Both the position numbers and the translations under genes were made by a program. This document shows positions 8,179 to 15,954 of a DNA stretch of 59,595 bases, piece by piece. The stretch covers positions 1 to 59,595 of the forward strand of contig RDZY01000020.1 of the NCBI GenBank assembly GCA_004294135.1, read 5' to 3'. The notes beneath the pieces were generated by a model. The model ran no database searches, was not told the origin of the DNA, and worked only from the letters and a program-made list of their open reading frames with translations. Position 1 is the first letter of the stretch. Every line of letters starts with the position of its first letter. Source of the DNA: Sphingobacteriia bacterium (GTDB taxonomy: Bacteria; Bacteroidota; Bacteroidia; Chitinophagales; Chitinophagaceae).

Positions 8179-8961
8179 ATGAGTAGAATTCAACAAATAT
8201 TTGGACAGAAAAAACATCGGGTACTCAATGTGTATTTTACGGCTGGCTTTCCAGCTTTGAATAATACCCTTACCATTATGCAATCCTTGGCTGCAGCAGG
8301 TGCCGACCTGATTGAAATTGGTATGCCCTATAGCGATCCCCTGGCGGATGGTACGGTAATTCAAGAGAGCAGCAGTAAGGCGTTGGCAAATGGGATGACC
8401 ATCTCTCTGCTTTTTGAACAACTAAAAGAGAGTAGAAAACACGCTGCGCTTCAATCTACTGGCATTATATTGATGGGATATATGAATCCTGTATTACAGT
8501 ATGGATTCGAAAAATTCTGTGCGGAAGCAGCAGCCGTAGGAGTAGATGGGTTGATTTTGCCCGACTTACCCGAATATGAATTTGAAAAAGAATATGGGGC
8601 CATCATTAAAAAATATGGGCTTGATTTTATTTTTCTTGTCACCCCCGAAACCACGCCCGAGCGGGTGCGGCACTTAGATGCACTCAGCAGCGGTTTTTTA
8701 TATGCTGTTAGTTCTTCCGCTACCACTGGTGGTGCTACTGATTTTGCTGCGGTAGATATTTATCTGGAACGCTTACAAAAAATGAATTTAAAAAATCCAA
8801 TACTGGTAGGTTTTGGCATCAAAGATAAATCCAGCTTTAATGCAGCCGTTCAATTTAGCAACGGCGCAATTATTGGAAGTGCATTTATTAAAGCATTGGC
8901 TGACTCAAAAGATATTCAACAAACTACATTCAATTTTATAACTCCTATTATAAGCGTTTAA
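8179..8961 (+). CDS. trpA: Tryptophan synthase alpha chain
   Basis: TrpA cleaves indole-3-glycerol phosphate to indole, which is channelled to TrpB. From ATG 8179 (MSRIQQIFGQ) it has 260 residues. A frame-consistent GTG lies at 8134, but the 15 added residues would come from the repeat after trpB and are not TrpA-like. The catalytic pair is Glu46 (LIEIGMPYSDP) and Asp57 (LADGTVIQESS), spaced as in the E. coli pair 49/60. LPDLPEYE, FLVTPETT and GFGIKDKSS complete the phosphate site. hisH follows after 11 bp. Confidence 0.96.
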   Translation: MSRIQQIFGQKKHRVLNVYFTAGFPALNNTLTIMQSLAAAGADLIEIGMPYSDPLADGTVIQESSSKALANGMTISLLFEQLKESRKHAALQSTGIILMGYMNPVLQYGFEKFCAEAAAVGVDGLILPDLPEYEFEKEYGAIIKKYGLDFIFLVTPETTPERVRHLDALSSGFLYAVSSSATTGGATDFAAVDIYLERLQKMNLKNPILVGFGIKDKSSFNAAVQFSNGAIIGSAFIKALADSKDIQQTTFNFITPIISV

Positions 8962-8972
8962 TTAACAGAGCA

Positions 8973-9563
8973 ATGGATATCGTAATCATAAAATACAATG
9001 CAGGCAATATACAGTCCGTTCGCTATGCCCTTGAGCGAATAGGCGCAAGTGCAGTAGTGAGTGATGATCCTGCCACCATTGCTGCTGCTGATAAAGTGAT
9101 TTTTCCTGGTGTGGGCGAAGCCAGTACGGCCATGGATTATTTGAAAGAAAGAAAATTAGATCAATTGATTATTTCCTTAAAGCAACCCGTACTTGGTATC
9201 TGCCTCGGTATGCAGTTGATGTGCAAATACAGCGAAGAAAACAATACTTACTGTATGGGAATTTTTAATGAACAAGTAAAACGATTTGAGCCAGGGCCTT
9301 CATCACTTAAAATACCACAGATGGGATGGAATAATATTCAGGCATTAAAAACACCACTGTTTAATTCAATTAACGAAAATAGCTTTTGTTATTTTGTACA
9401 CGGGTATTATGCCGAGCATGGATTGTACACCATTGCAACTACAAACTATGGAATTGATTATAGTGCTGCATTGCATAAAAATAATTTTTATGGCACACAG
9501 TTTCATCCAGAGAAAAGTGCAGGTATAGGAGAACAGTTGCTCAGAAATTTCATTGCATTATAG
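8973..9563 (+). CDS. hisH: Imidazole glycerol phosphate synthase, glutamine amidotransferase subunit
   Basis: HisH hydrolyses glutamine and delivers ammonia through HisF to PRFAR. The 196 residues carry the nucleophile Cys77 (GICLGMQLM), the oxyanion segment FPGVGEASTAMDYL, PQMGWNNI and the His/Glu pair in GTQFHPEKSAGIGEQLLRNF. It starts 11 bp after trpA on the same strand. Its partner HisF lies two genes downstream, with HisA between, the common bacterial order H-A-F-I. Confidence 0.95.
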   Translation: MDIVIIKYNAGNIQSVRYALERIGASAVVSDDPATIAAADKVIFPGVGEASTAMDYLKERKLDQLIISLKQPVLGICLGMQLMCKYSEENNTYCMGIFNEQVKRFEPGPSSLKIPQMGWNNIQALKTPLFNSINENSFCYFVHGYYAEHGLYTIATTNYGIDYSAALHKNNFYGTQFHPEKSAGIGEQLLRNFIAL

Positions 9564-9594
9564 TCCCTTTTCAACTAAAATATAAAATCAAATT

Positions 9595-10290
9595 ATGGTT
9601 CTCATCCCCGCAATAGATATCATCAATGGAAAATGTGTTCGCCTCACACAGGGAGATTATTCCCAGCAGAAAATTTACCGCGAGCATCCATTAGAAGTAG
9701 CCAAAGAATTTGAAGCAGCGGGTATTGAAAGGCTTCACTTAGTAGATTTGGATGGTGCTAAAGCAGGAGCTGTACAAAACTGGAAAGTGTTGGAAGAAAT
9801 AGCTACTCATACTAAATTGGTGATTGATTTTGGTGGGGGAATTAAAACCGAAAGCGACTTAAATATTGTATTCAATTCAGGCGCTGCCCTGGCTACCATT
9901 GGGAGTCTTGCCGTTAAATCTCCACTCGTTTTTAGTGAATGGATTGCCCACTATGGTGCCAATAAATTTCTATTGGGTGCAGATGTAAAAGGAGAAAAGA
10001 TTGCAGTAGGTGGCTGGTTGGAAACAACAGAAATTTCTGTGTTCGATTTTATGCAACAATATATTGATAAAGGAATGACACAAATTTTTTGTACCGATAT
10101 CAGCAAAGACGGAAAACTTGAAGGGCCTTCCTTGGTGCTCTATCAAAAAATTATAACGCAGTTCCCTACGCTTCATTTTATTGCCAGCGGCGGCGTAAGC
10201 TGTATGGAAGATTTGGATGCACTAAAAGAAATTGGTTGCAGTGGTGTGATTGTAGGTAAAGCCATCTACGAAGGAAAAATAAAAATATAA
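9595..10290 (+). CDS. hisA: ProFAR isomerase
   Basis: HisA isomerises ProFAR to PRFAR by an Amadori rearrangement, the histidine counterpart of TrpF. The 231 residues form a TIM barrel with the catalytic Asp8 (LIPAIDIINGKCVRL), half-barrel phosphate sites at VIDFGGGIKTESD and FIASGGVSCMEDL, and the second Asp in FCTDISKDGKLEGPS. It is slightly shorter than the usual 240 or so. trpF in the same operon means the dual HisA/TrpF enzyme PriA is not needed here. Confidence 0.95.
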   Translation: MVLIPAIDIINGKCVRLTQGDYSQQKIYREHPLEVAKEFEAAGIERLHLVDLDGAKAGAVQNWKVLEEIATHTKLVIDFGGGIKTESDLNIVFNSGAALATIGSLAVKSPLVFSEWIAHYGANKFLLGADVKGEKIAVGGWLETTEISVFDFMQQYIDKGMTQIFCTDISKDGKLEGPSLVLYQKIITQFPTLHFIASGGVSCMEDLDALKEIGCSGVIVGKAIYEGKIKI

Positions 10291-10315
10291 TTATTTGTAA
10301 CTCAAAATATTTAAT

Positions 10316-11074
10316 GTGCTTACTAAACGCATCATACCTTGTCTCGATATTAAAGATGGCCGCACCGTTAAAGGGGTGAATTTTGAACATATTCGCGATG
10401 CAGGTGATCCAGTAGAATTAGCTGCCATATATGCACAAGAGGGAGCGGATGAATTGGTGTTCTTAGATATTACAGCCACCGTTGAACGTAGGAAAACATT
10501 ATGCCAATTGGTGAATAAAATTTCTAGGCATATTAATATTCCATTTACTGTTGGGGGTGGGATTTCTTCTGTTGAAGACGTTCAAGTATTGTTGCAGCAT
10601 GGCGCCGATAAAATTTCTGTAAATAGTTCTGCTTTTAAAAACCCTTCTTTAATTAGTGAACTTGCAAAAGAATTTGGGAGTCAGTGTGTAGTACTTGCCA
10701 TTGATACCAAGCAGGAAGCGGATGGCAACTGGTATGTATACCTGAATGGCGGTCGCACTAAAACGGAATCTTTTTGTCTCGATTGGGCGCGCCAAGGGGT
10801 TGATTTGGGTGCAGGTGAAATTCTCCTTACTTCTATGAATAACGACGGTACCAAACAGGGTTTTGCATTGGATATTACCCGTGAATTATCTACCCAACTA
10901 TCTGTGCCAGTAATTGCTTCTGGTGGGGCTGGCAATATGCAGCATTTTGCAGATGTATTTGAGCAGTCAAATGCAGACGCAGCCCTTGCCGCCAGTATTT
11001 TTCATTTTAAAGAAATTACGGTTCCCCATTTAAAACAATACCTATCTAAAAAAGGCATCGCCATGCGATTATAA
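10316..11074 (+). CDS. hisF: Imidazole glycerol phosphate synthase, cyclase subunit
   Basis: HisF uses the ammonia from HisH to make imidazole glycerol phosphate and AICAR. The 252 residues start at GTG 10316 (an ATG at 10314 is out of frame). Asp11 lies in [16 protein letters not shown]; the second catalytic Asp lies in [23 protein letters not shown] and [14 protein letters not shown] are the phosphate-binding halves of the barrel. It lies 25 bp after hisA and 17 bp before hisIE. Confidence 0.95.
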   Translation: MLTKRIIPCLDIKDGRTVKGVNFEHIRDAGDPVELAAIYAQEGADELVFLDITATVERRKTLCQLVNKISRHINIPFTVGGGISSVEDVQVLLQHGADKISVNSSAFKNPSLISELAKEFGSQCVVLAIDTKQEADGNWYVYLNGGRTKTESFCLDWARQGVDLGAGEILLTSMNNDGTKQGFALDITRELSTQLSVPVIASGGAGNMQHFADVFEQSNADAALAASIFHFKEITVPHLKQYLSKKGIAMRL

Positions 11075-11091
11075 AACCCGATTTTTGCACC

Positions 11092-11688
11092 ATGAATATC
11101 GATTTTAATAAATATACCGATCAACTTGTTCCTGCCATTATTCAAGACCCTTTTACTTCCAAAGTATTAATGCTCGGGTTTATGAATGAAGCTGCGCTGG
11201 CTAAAACCTTGGAGACGGGTAAAGTAACTTTCTTCAGCAGAAGCAAGCAACGTTTGTGGACCAAAGGAGAGGAAAGCGGTAACTTTCTTGCCTTTAAATC
11301 TTTTGCGGTTGATTGCGACCAAGACAGTATCTTGGTAAAAGCCGTTCCGGCGGGACCTACTTGTCACACTGGTGCTGATACTTGTTGGGGCGAAGTGAAT
11401 GAGTCTGAACATTTTTTATTCCATCTTGAAAATATCATTAACCAACGCAAAACCCTTGGTAGGGATGAATCGTATATTGCTAAAATGTTTTCGAAGGGGC
11501 TGAATAAAATTGCCCAAAAAGTAGGGGAGGAAGCCGTTGAAATGGTGATTGAAGCCAAAGACAATAATGCAGAACTTTTTCTGAATGAGTCGGCCGACCT
11601 ACTCTTTCATTATTTGCTTTTACTTAACGCTAAAGGACATAATTTAGCAGAAGTGTTGGATATTCTTAAAAAACGTCATTCAAAATAA
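11092..11688 (+). CDS. hisIE: Bifunctional phosphoribosyl-AMP cyclohydrolase / phosphoribosyl-ATP pyrophosphatase
   Basis: The product has 198 residues in two domains. The N-terminal HisI half (about 1-105) shows LWTKGEESGN, the metal-binding DCDQDSILVK and the zinc-type Cys run in PAGPTCHTGADTCW. The C-terminal HisE half (about 110-198) has the MazG-like KIAQKVGEEAVEMVIEAK and ESADLLFHYLLLL. It catalyses steps 2 and 3 of histidine synthesis. A GATTTTTG box sits 4 nt before the ATG, so an internal promoter is possible. hisG, hisD, hisC and hisB are not in this window. Confidence 0.95.
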   Translation: MNIDFNKYTDQLVPAIIQDPFTSKVLMLGFMNEAALAKTLETGKVTFFSRSKQRLWTKGEESGNFLAFKSFAVDCDQDSILVKAVPAGPTCHTGADTCWGEVNESEHFLFHLENIINQRKTLGRDESYIAKMFSKGLNKIAQKVGEEAVEMVIEAKDNNAELFLNESADLLFHYLLLLNAKGHNLAEVLDILKKRHSK

Positions 11689-11691
11689 TTT

Positions 11692-12762
11692 ATGCGATCA
11701 ATTGCACTTATAATCTGTTTGTTTTTAGTAGGTAATTCCAAAGCCCAGCAAGGGTTTGAGGTAAAAGGGGTGGTAAAGAATACCCCTGCTAAAATATTGG
11801 TCTATCTAAGGAATAGTAGTGATGGTAAAACCATAGCGACCGATACCATTAGACACGGAAAATTTATTTTTAAGGGACAATTGAAAGACCCAGAAATTTT
11901 TCAAATTGGTTTTTCGGGCAAGAGTGAAAGTGTAGATCTTTTTTTATACAACGACCGAGTAGCGATTGATGCAGATTATAATGATTTACCACACGCATCA
12001 GTTACTGGCTCAGAACTAGTAGCCGATTATGAATTATTTAAGCTGAAATTCAATCCCATCAAGGATCAATTGAATGAATTGGCAGGACAAATCAGCCCCG
12101 AGAAAAATAAACAAAAAAAAGACTCCTTGATTTTTTTGTTTGAGACTGTCAAAATAAAACTGGTAGAAGAAGTGAATGATTTTACAAAGAAGAAGTGGAA
12201 ATCGCCTGTTAGTTCCTTTGTATTATTAATGGTAAGCCCCTTGCTGAGTGATTTAGAAACAAGGTACACTGCATTGGGAAATGCTGCAAAGCGTGGTTCA
12301 TATGCTAGAATGATTGAGCAGAAAATTGCTACGGCAAAAATCAATTCAATTGGTATAGAAGCACAGGAATTCAGTCAGAAAGATACGGCTGGCAAATTGG
12401 TATCATTAAAGTCGTTCAGGGGTAAGTATGTATTAATAGATTTCTGGGCTAGTTGGTGTGGTCCATGCAGGGCAGAAAATCCCAATGTGGTTGCGGCATA
12501 CAACCAGTTTAAGCAGAAAAATTTTACTGTGTTGGGTATTTCTCTGGACGATAATAAAGCAAGCTGGATGAGTGCTATAAAAAAAGATCAACTTTTCTGG
12601 ACTCAGTTAAGCGATTTAAAATCTTGGGGCAATGCAGTGGCTCAGATGTATAAGGTACAAAGTATTCCAGCCAATTTACTAATTGACCCTTCGGGCGTAA
12701 TTATTGCCAAAAATTTAAGGGGCGAAGAATTGATTGCAAAGCTGAGAGAATTAATTCGCTAA
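11692..12762 (+). CDS. TlpA-family thiol:disulfide oxidoreductase with DUF4369 domain
   Basis: The 356 residues begin with a signal peptide (1-19, ending SKA-QQ). A DUF4369-type beta domain follows (about 22-115: VKGVVKNTPAKILVYLRN...DTIRHGKFIFKGQL), then a helical linker and a C-terminal AhpC/TSA-thioredoxin domain (about 225-356) with active site WCGPC at 255-259 in LIDFWASWCGPCRAENP. Such periplasmic proteins handle thiol redox chemistry in Bacteroidota. It begins 3 bp after hisIE, so it is probably transcribed from the trp-his operon. Its last 20 bp lie inside the 98-bp direct repeat. Confidence 0.9.
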   Translation: MRSIALIICLFLVGNSKAQQGFEVKGVVKNTPAKILVYLRNSSDGKTIATDTIRHGKFIFKGQLKDPEIFQIGFSGKSESVDLFLYNDRVAIDADYNDLPHASVTGSELVADYELFKLKFNPIKDQLNELAGQISPEKNKQKKDSLIFLFETVKIKLVEEVNDFTKKKWKSPVSSFVLLMVSPLLSDLETRYTALGNAAKRGSYARMIEQKIATAKINSIGIEAQEFSQKDTAGKLVSLKSFRGKYVLIDFWASWCGPCRAENPNVVAAYNQFKQKNFTVLGISLDDNKASWMSAIKKDQLFWTQLSDLKSWGNAVAQMYKVQSIPANLLIDPSGVIIAKNLRGEELIAKLRELIR

Positions 12763-12840
12763 ACCATTATTCAGAAGCGGTACTAAGTGATTTTATCTTT
12801 AGTTTTAACCAGCTTTGATGAATGGGAATGATCCAATTTG
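12743..12840. repeat. 98-bp direct repeat, copy 1
   Basis: Identical to 14419-14516 except for two bases (GTTTT versus CTTTC in the middle). It contains the 3' end of the tlpA-like gene, 4 bp of spacer and the last 74 bp of the convergent minus-strand gene. With copy 2 it brackets a 1578-bp segment (12841-14418). A 9-bp inverted repeat (12836-12844 / 12850-12858) lies across the inner edge. Confidence 0.95.
12767..12840 (-). pseudogene. 3' remnant of the gene at 14443-14970
   Basis: On the minus strand this encodes the last 24 residues (NWIIPIHQSW...SLSTASE, one V-to-L change) and the TAA stop of the downstream gene, then stops matching at 12840. It lies inside direct-repeat copy 1 and has no start codon. 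Confidence 0.85.
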
Positions 12841-12913
12841 AAATGCACCATTTCAAATCGTAAACTATCTATTTACTTTTTATCCCAAGGCTTTTAAAGA
12901 ACTAATATCTATT

Positions 12914-12936
12914 TTTACTCCAAACTAGTGATTTAG
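12914..12936. repeat. 23-nt dispersed motif, copy 1
   Basis: TTTACTCCAAACTAG, two variable bases, ATTTAG. The same 21 fixed positions recur at 52861-52883. Here it covers the stop codon of the minus-strand lipoprotein gene. Confidence 0.6.
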
Positions 12937-13389
12937 AACATATACTGGTTGGAATCGAAATGAAGTATCAATTGATACAGTCTTGTTATTCAGCTTAAAT
13001 GATTGTAAAATATACCTACAATTATTGGAAGGGGAAGGGGCTGAGTAATCTATATACAAAGTGTCAGTAGGTAAGCCATTAGGAAATTCCAAATAATATG
13101 TTTTTGTATTTTTCTCACTGCTTTGTATACCTACTGTTCTAGAAGTTAAGACCCCTTTGTTAGCATAATCACCAATGGCGTTGTAGATGTCAGTAATATA
13201 CTTTTTTGTGCCATTTTCAAAGTAACTCAATTGGGTATTTTGTAAAATAGAATCAGCTATTTTCTTATTATTCCGTTGTATTAAAAAAAATAATGTGGGC
13301 GGCTCAGTTGAATAATAACAGGTTGAAGTGTTTTTATTGGTACAGCTAATAAAAACAACAACTGTAAACAAGATTAATATTATTTTCAT
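12925..13389 (-). CDS. Lipoprotein of unknown function
   Basis: The 154 residues begin with a type II signal peptide: MKIILILFTVVVFIS followed by C-T-N-K, giving a lipid-anchored Cys16. The rest is polar, with no motif that I know. It sits inside the repeat-bounded insert, on the same strand as and downstream of the C10-type peptidase. In some Bacteroidota, C10 peptidases are encoded next to small lipid-anchored or secreted inhibitors (Spi-like), so an inhibitor role is conceivable, but I see no diagnostic sequence for it. Confidence 0.65.
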   Translation of the reverse strand: MKIILILFTVVVFISCTNKNTSTCYYSTEPPTLFFLIQRNNKKIADSILQNTQLSYFENGTKKYITDIYNAIGDYANKGVLTSRTVGIQSSEKNTKTYYLEFPNGLPTDTLYIDYSAPSPSNNCRYILQSFKLNNKTVSIDTSFRFQPVYVLNH

Positions 13390-13472
13390 AAATCTATTTT
13401 ATTAATTTTGACATATATCATTAACTGATCAATATTTGGTGATCAGCTAATGACCATTTTTTAAATTAAAAT

Positions 13473-14331
13473 TTAATTGTATATCTGATATCCCATGCCA
13501 ATTGCGTACTGATAATTTCTATTAGCACCAACAATATCCCAATTGCTATATAGAAACCAGCCATTAAAATTGTTGGTTACCTGTGTCTCATTCCATCCCC
13601 AATTCATGTGAAAGTATCCATTATCAACACAATCACTACATGGTTGATATGTTATGGTTGTAATGCCTTTATTAGTTACGCTTGTAACAATTCTATTTTT
13701 ATAAATAGTGCCAATAAAACCATCGCAAACCCATTGATGGCATTCGCTATAACTGGTCCACCAATTAATAATAAACCAATGATCGGTTGCTACTCTACAT
13801 CCGTCTAATATGACAGGTCTATTATTAAATAAATCTGAAACCATTAAATAGTAGTTGTATCCGCCATATTTTCCAGAAGAAAATCCGAAACTATTTTTCA
13901 GTACCCAAGGTACTTTCGATCCATCTGCACTAGAACCACCAGAAAGATTACAGTTGTAATTCATACCAACACTTTGTCCAACATCTCGCATAAGCCTCTG
14001 GACTTCTACATTTCCATATGTAGAAGGCATAGATGAGTAGTTATAATTAAATCCATTTGTGGGCTGCCAATATTTAATAACTTGTGCTGTAGCCGTGGCA
14101 ACGCAGCCAGTGCATGGTCTAGTACTACAATTGTAAAAATCCGTACAATTATAATTAACCGATGCATCTCCACACAATTCTTAGTACTACATTCTCAGGT
14201 ACTAAATGAATATTTTTTTCTTGTGTTTTTGTATTGTACAGTAGTTCGGTTGAACTTTTTTTACAACTTCCGAATAATAGGACTATTACGCAGGAACATA
14301 AAAATGGGAAAAGATTAAAGGATTTTTTCAT
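13473..14331 (-). pseudogene. C10-family (SpeB/streptopain-like) peptidase, frameshifted and lacking its propeptide
   Basis: The 3' frame (13473-14177, 234 codons with an alternative TTG start) encodes an essentially complete C10 catalytic domain: nucleophile Cys in TGCVATATAQVIKYW, His in ECHQWVCDGFIG, and the NGYFHMNWGWN...NGWFLYSNWD end. The 5' frame (14331 down to 14155, 58 codons) encodes a lipoprotein signal peptide (MKKSFNLFPFLCSC...LLFGSC), then LVPENVVLRI, the typical lead into a C10 propeptide. The two frames are out of register, with a TAA just upstream of the TTG, and the usual propeptide of about 100 residues is missing between them. An internal deletion with frameshift is the simplest reading. 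A TTG-initiated cytoplasmic product cannot be excluded. Confidence 0.75.
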
Positions 14332-14418
14332 GGACTTGGAATTTTATAAAATGAATTTAAAAATAATATTCGGAATTCCAAAGCAATTTCCAGAAAATTT
14401 TAATTTTCTGTTGCCATT

Positions 14419-14516
14419 TGAGAGAATTAATTCGCTAAACCATTATTCAGAAGCGGTACTAAGTGATTTTATCTTTACTTTCAACCAGCTTTGATGAATG
14501 GGAATGATCCAATTTG
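14419..14516. repeat. 98-bp direct repeat, copy 2
   Basis: Partner of 12743-12840. It includes the true 3' end of the minus-strand gene 14443-14970 and, on its outer left side, a 16-bp copy of the tlpA-like gene end that belongs to no gene here. A 9-bp inverted repeat (14391-14399 / 14402-14410) lies just inside the insert. Confidence 0.95.
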
Positions 14517-14970
14517 TGACAAACTCTTTTTTGGTGGCAACTAAATTATTAAAGTAAAGTGTTTCGCCATTTATAAATCCATTCTCCCAAGCATAGTTTA
14601 GTTGAGTGAGGGGTAATAACTGTACTTTGTCTTTAATAAAAAAAGCAAGGTTCTGCCGGTTGAATAAATCTACTTTACAATGCTGTTCTATATTTTTAAT
14701 AAGGTGCACAGAACTGTCCGTACTACAACCACCTACTTTGATGCTGGATTCATCTGCCATAAGCACAATAAATTGTCCAAAAAACAGGTTGGCATAGCCT
14801 TTAACGGGTGCGCCGTGACTTTTCCATTGATCGGTAAAATCATTCAGCATGGTTTCAATATCAAAAACTTCGGCAATGCTAAAGAGGCGACTGCTTTGGT
14901 AAATCCAGACTTTTGAATCGTCGTGAAAATCGGCAGGAATATTTTCTTGGTAAGATAAAATCATAGTCAA
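14443..14970 (-). CDS. Conserved Bacteroidota protein often labelled 'ABC transporter ATPase'
   Basis: The 175 residues show no Walker motifs, so the common database label is misleading. Recognisable conserved parts are the opening SKVWIYQSSRLFS, a DFTDQWKSHGAPVKGY segment, FGQFIVLMADES, and GGCSTDSSVHLIKNIEQ followed by VDLFNRQNLAFF. In related genomes it usually follows two Fe-S protein genes, and here too the CCG-domain Fe-S gene is 12 bp upstream on the same strand. Cytoplasmic, function unknown. A second ATG at 14964 is possible. Confidence 0.75.
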   Translation of the reverse strand: MTMILSYQENIPADFHDDSKVWIYQSSRLFSIAEVFDIETMLNDFTDQWKSHGAPVKGYANLFFGQFIVLMADESSIKVGGCSTDSSVHLIKNIEQHCKVDLFNRQNLAFFIKDKVQLLPLTQLNYAWENGFINGETLYFNNLVATKKEFVTNWIIPIHQSWLKVKIKSLSTASE

Positions 14971-14982
14971 TTGTTATTGTTT

Positions 14983-15762
14983 TTATTGCATACTTAGCGC
15001 AATCATTTCTGCAATGTCGAGTACAGCAACTTCATTTTCTTTTTCCCTGTTTTTAACGCCATCACTCATCATGGTATTACAGAAGGGGCAAGCAGCAGCA
15101 ATAAAAGAAGCACCTGTTTGCAGCGCTTCATCGGCACGGTCAATATTAATGCGAATATTACCAGGCTCATCTTCTTTAAACATTTGCGCGCCACCAGCAC
15201 CACAGCAAAGCCCATTCGATTTGCAACGTTTCATTTCTATTAATTCGGCATCCAGTGCTTCTAAAACCTTTCTAGGGGCTTCGTAAATATCGTTGGCGCG
15301 GCCAAGATAGCAGCTATCGTGGTAGGAGATTTTCTTTCCTTTAAAATCACCGCTTTCTTTCATCTTAATACGCCCTTCATTAATGAGTTGTTGCAGCAGG
15401 GTAGTATGGTGAATCACTTCATAATTACCTCCCAATTCAGGGTATTCGTTCTTAAGGGTATTGAAACAATGGGGACAGGTAGTCACAATTTTTTTAATGC
15501 CATAACCATTTAATACTTGGATATTTTGGTAGGCCATCATTTGGAATAGAAATTCATTGCCAGCTCGGCGGGCAGGGTCGCCGGTACAGGCTTCTTCTTT
15601 GCCAAGAATGGCGAATTTCATCCCAACTTTATCTAAGATGGCAGCAAATGCTTTGGTAATTTTCTGAGCGCGCTGGTCAAAGCTACCCGCACATCCAACC
15701 CAGAACAGCACTTCGGGCATTTCGCCAGCAGCCATCATCTCCGCCATGGTATTCACCTTCAT
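14983..15762 (-). CDS. CCG-domain (HdrB/GlpC-like) Fe-S protein
   Basis: From ATG 15762 (MKVNTMAEMMAAGEMPEV) it has 259 residues; an upstream ATG at 15813 would add 17 residues that look like leader sequence. Two cysteine-rich CCG domains are visible: VGCAGSFD...EEACTGDPARRAGNE with CPHCFNTLKNEYP, and HDSCYLGRAN...GLCCGAGGAQMF with AACPFCNTMM. Such domains bind a [4Fe-4S] cluster and act as the catalytic partner of a membrane Fe-S electron-transfer subunit. The expected partner is the minus-strand gene at 20922-22232, now 5.1 kb away because of the insert between them. Confidence 0.88.
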   Translation of the reverse strand: MKVNTMAEMMAAGEMPEVLFWVGCAGSFDQRAQKITKAFAAILDKVGMKFAILGKEEACTGDPARRAGNEFLFQMMAYQNIQVLNGYGIKKIVTTCPHCFNTLKNEYPELGGNYEVIHHTTLLQQLINEGRIKMKESGDFKGKKISYHDSCYLGRANDIYEAPRKVLEALDAELIEMKRCKSNGLCCGAGGAQMFKEDEPGNIRINIDRADEALQTGASFIAAACPFCNTMMSDGVKNREKENEVAVLDIAEMIALSMQ

Positions 15763-15828
15763 AAAACTCGTTTGTACGAAAATAGGCAAAGAAATTTGAA
15801 TGATAAAGATCAAAGAGAAGAATCCACT

Positions 15829-15860
15829 TTAACTTTGAATCGTCCACGCATCTCTTTCAT
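15829..15860 (-). pseudogene. Displaced original 3' end of the Fe-S oxidoreductase gene
   Basis: Read on the minus strand, the sequence from 15860 continues in frame as E-R-D-A-W-T-I-Q-S-stop (stop at 15829-15831). The intact gene at 20922-22232 ends E-R-D-A-W-A-A-G-S-stop, with the stop at the same distance. The first 17 bp are identical (direct repeat) and the last four codons differ. This looks like the gene's earlier end, pushed away by the insert. Confidence 0.7.
15844..15860. repeat. 17-bp direct repeat, copy 1
   Basis: CCACGCATCTCTTTCAT, identical to 20937-20953. Together they bracket the segment that carries the S74/T9SS gene and the PKD/T9SS gene. Confidence 0.9.
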
Positions 15861-15861
15861 A

Positions 15862-15895
15862 AATAAGGGCTGAGCATGAACGCTCAGCCCTTATT
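15862..15895 (-). terminator. Strong hairpin at the insert edge
   Basis: A perfect 14-bp inverted repeat, AATAAGGGCTGAGC / GCTCAGCCCTTATT, with a 6-nt loop. It begins one base from the 17-bp direct repeat and lies 59 bp downstream of the S74/T9SS gene, for which it probably terminates transcription, although the T tract is poor. Confidence 0.65.
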
Positions 15896-15954
15896 ATATA
15901 TCTATTTGATACGATGCTCTTTAAGGTTGAATAATTATTTAAGTAAAATATTTT

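Noticed and set aside
10314..10316. ATG at 10314 as hisF start
   Set aside because: Out of frame with HisF; the overlapping GTG at 10316 is in frame and gives the expected N-terminus.
14443..14970. ABC transporter ATPase annotation common for this family
   Set aside because: No Walker A, Walker B or signature motif can be seen in 175 residues.
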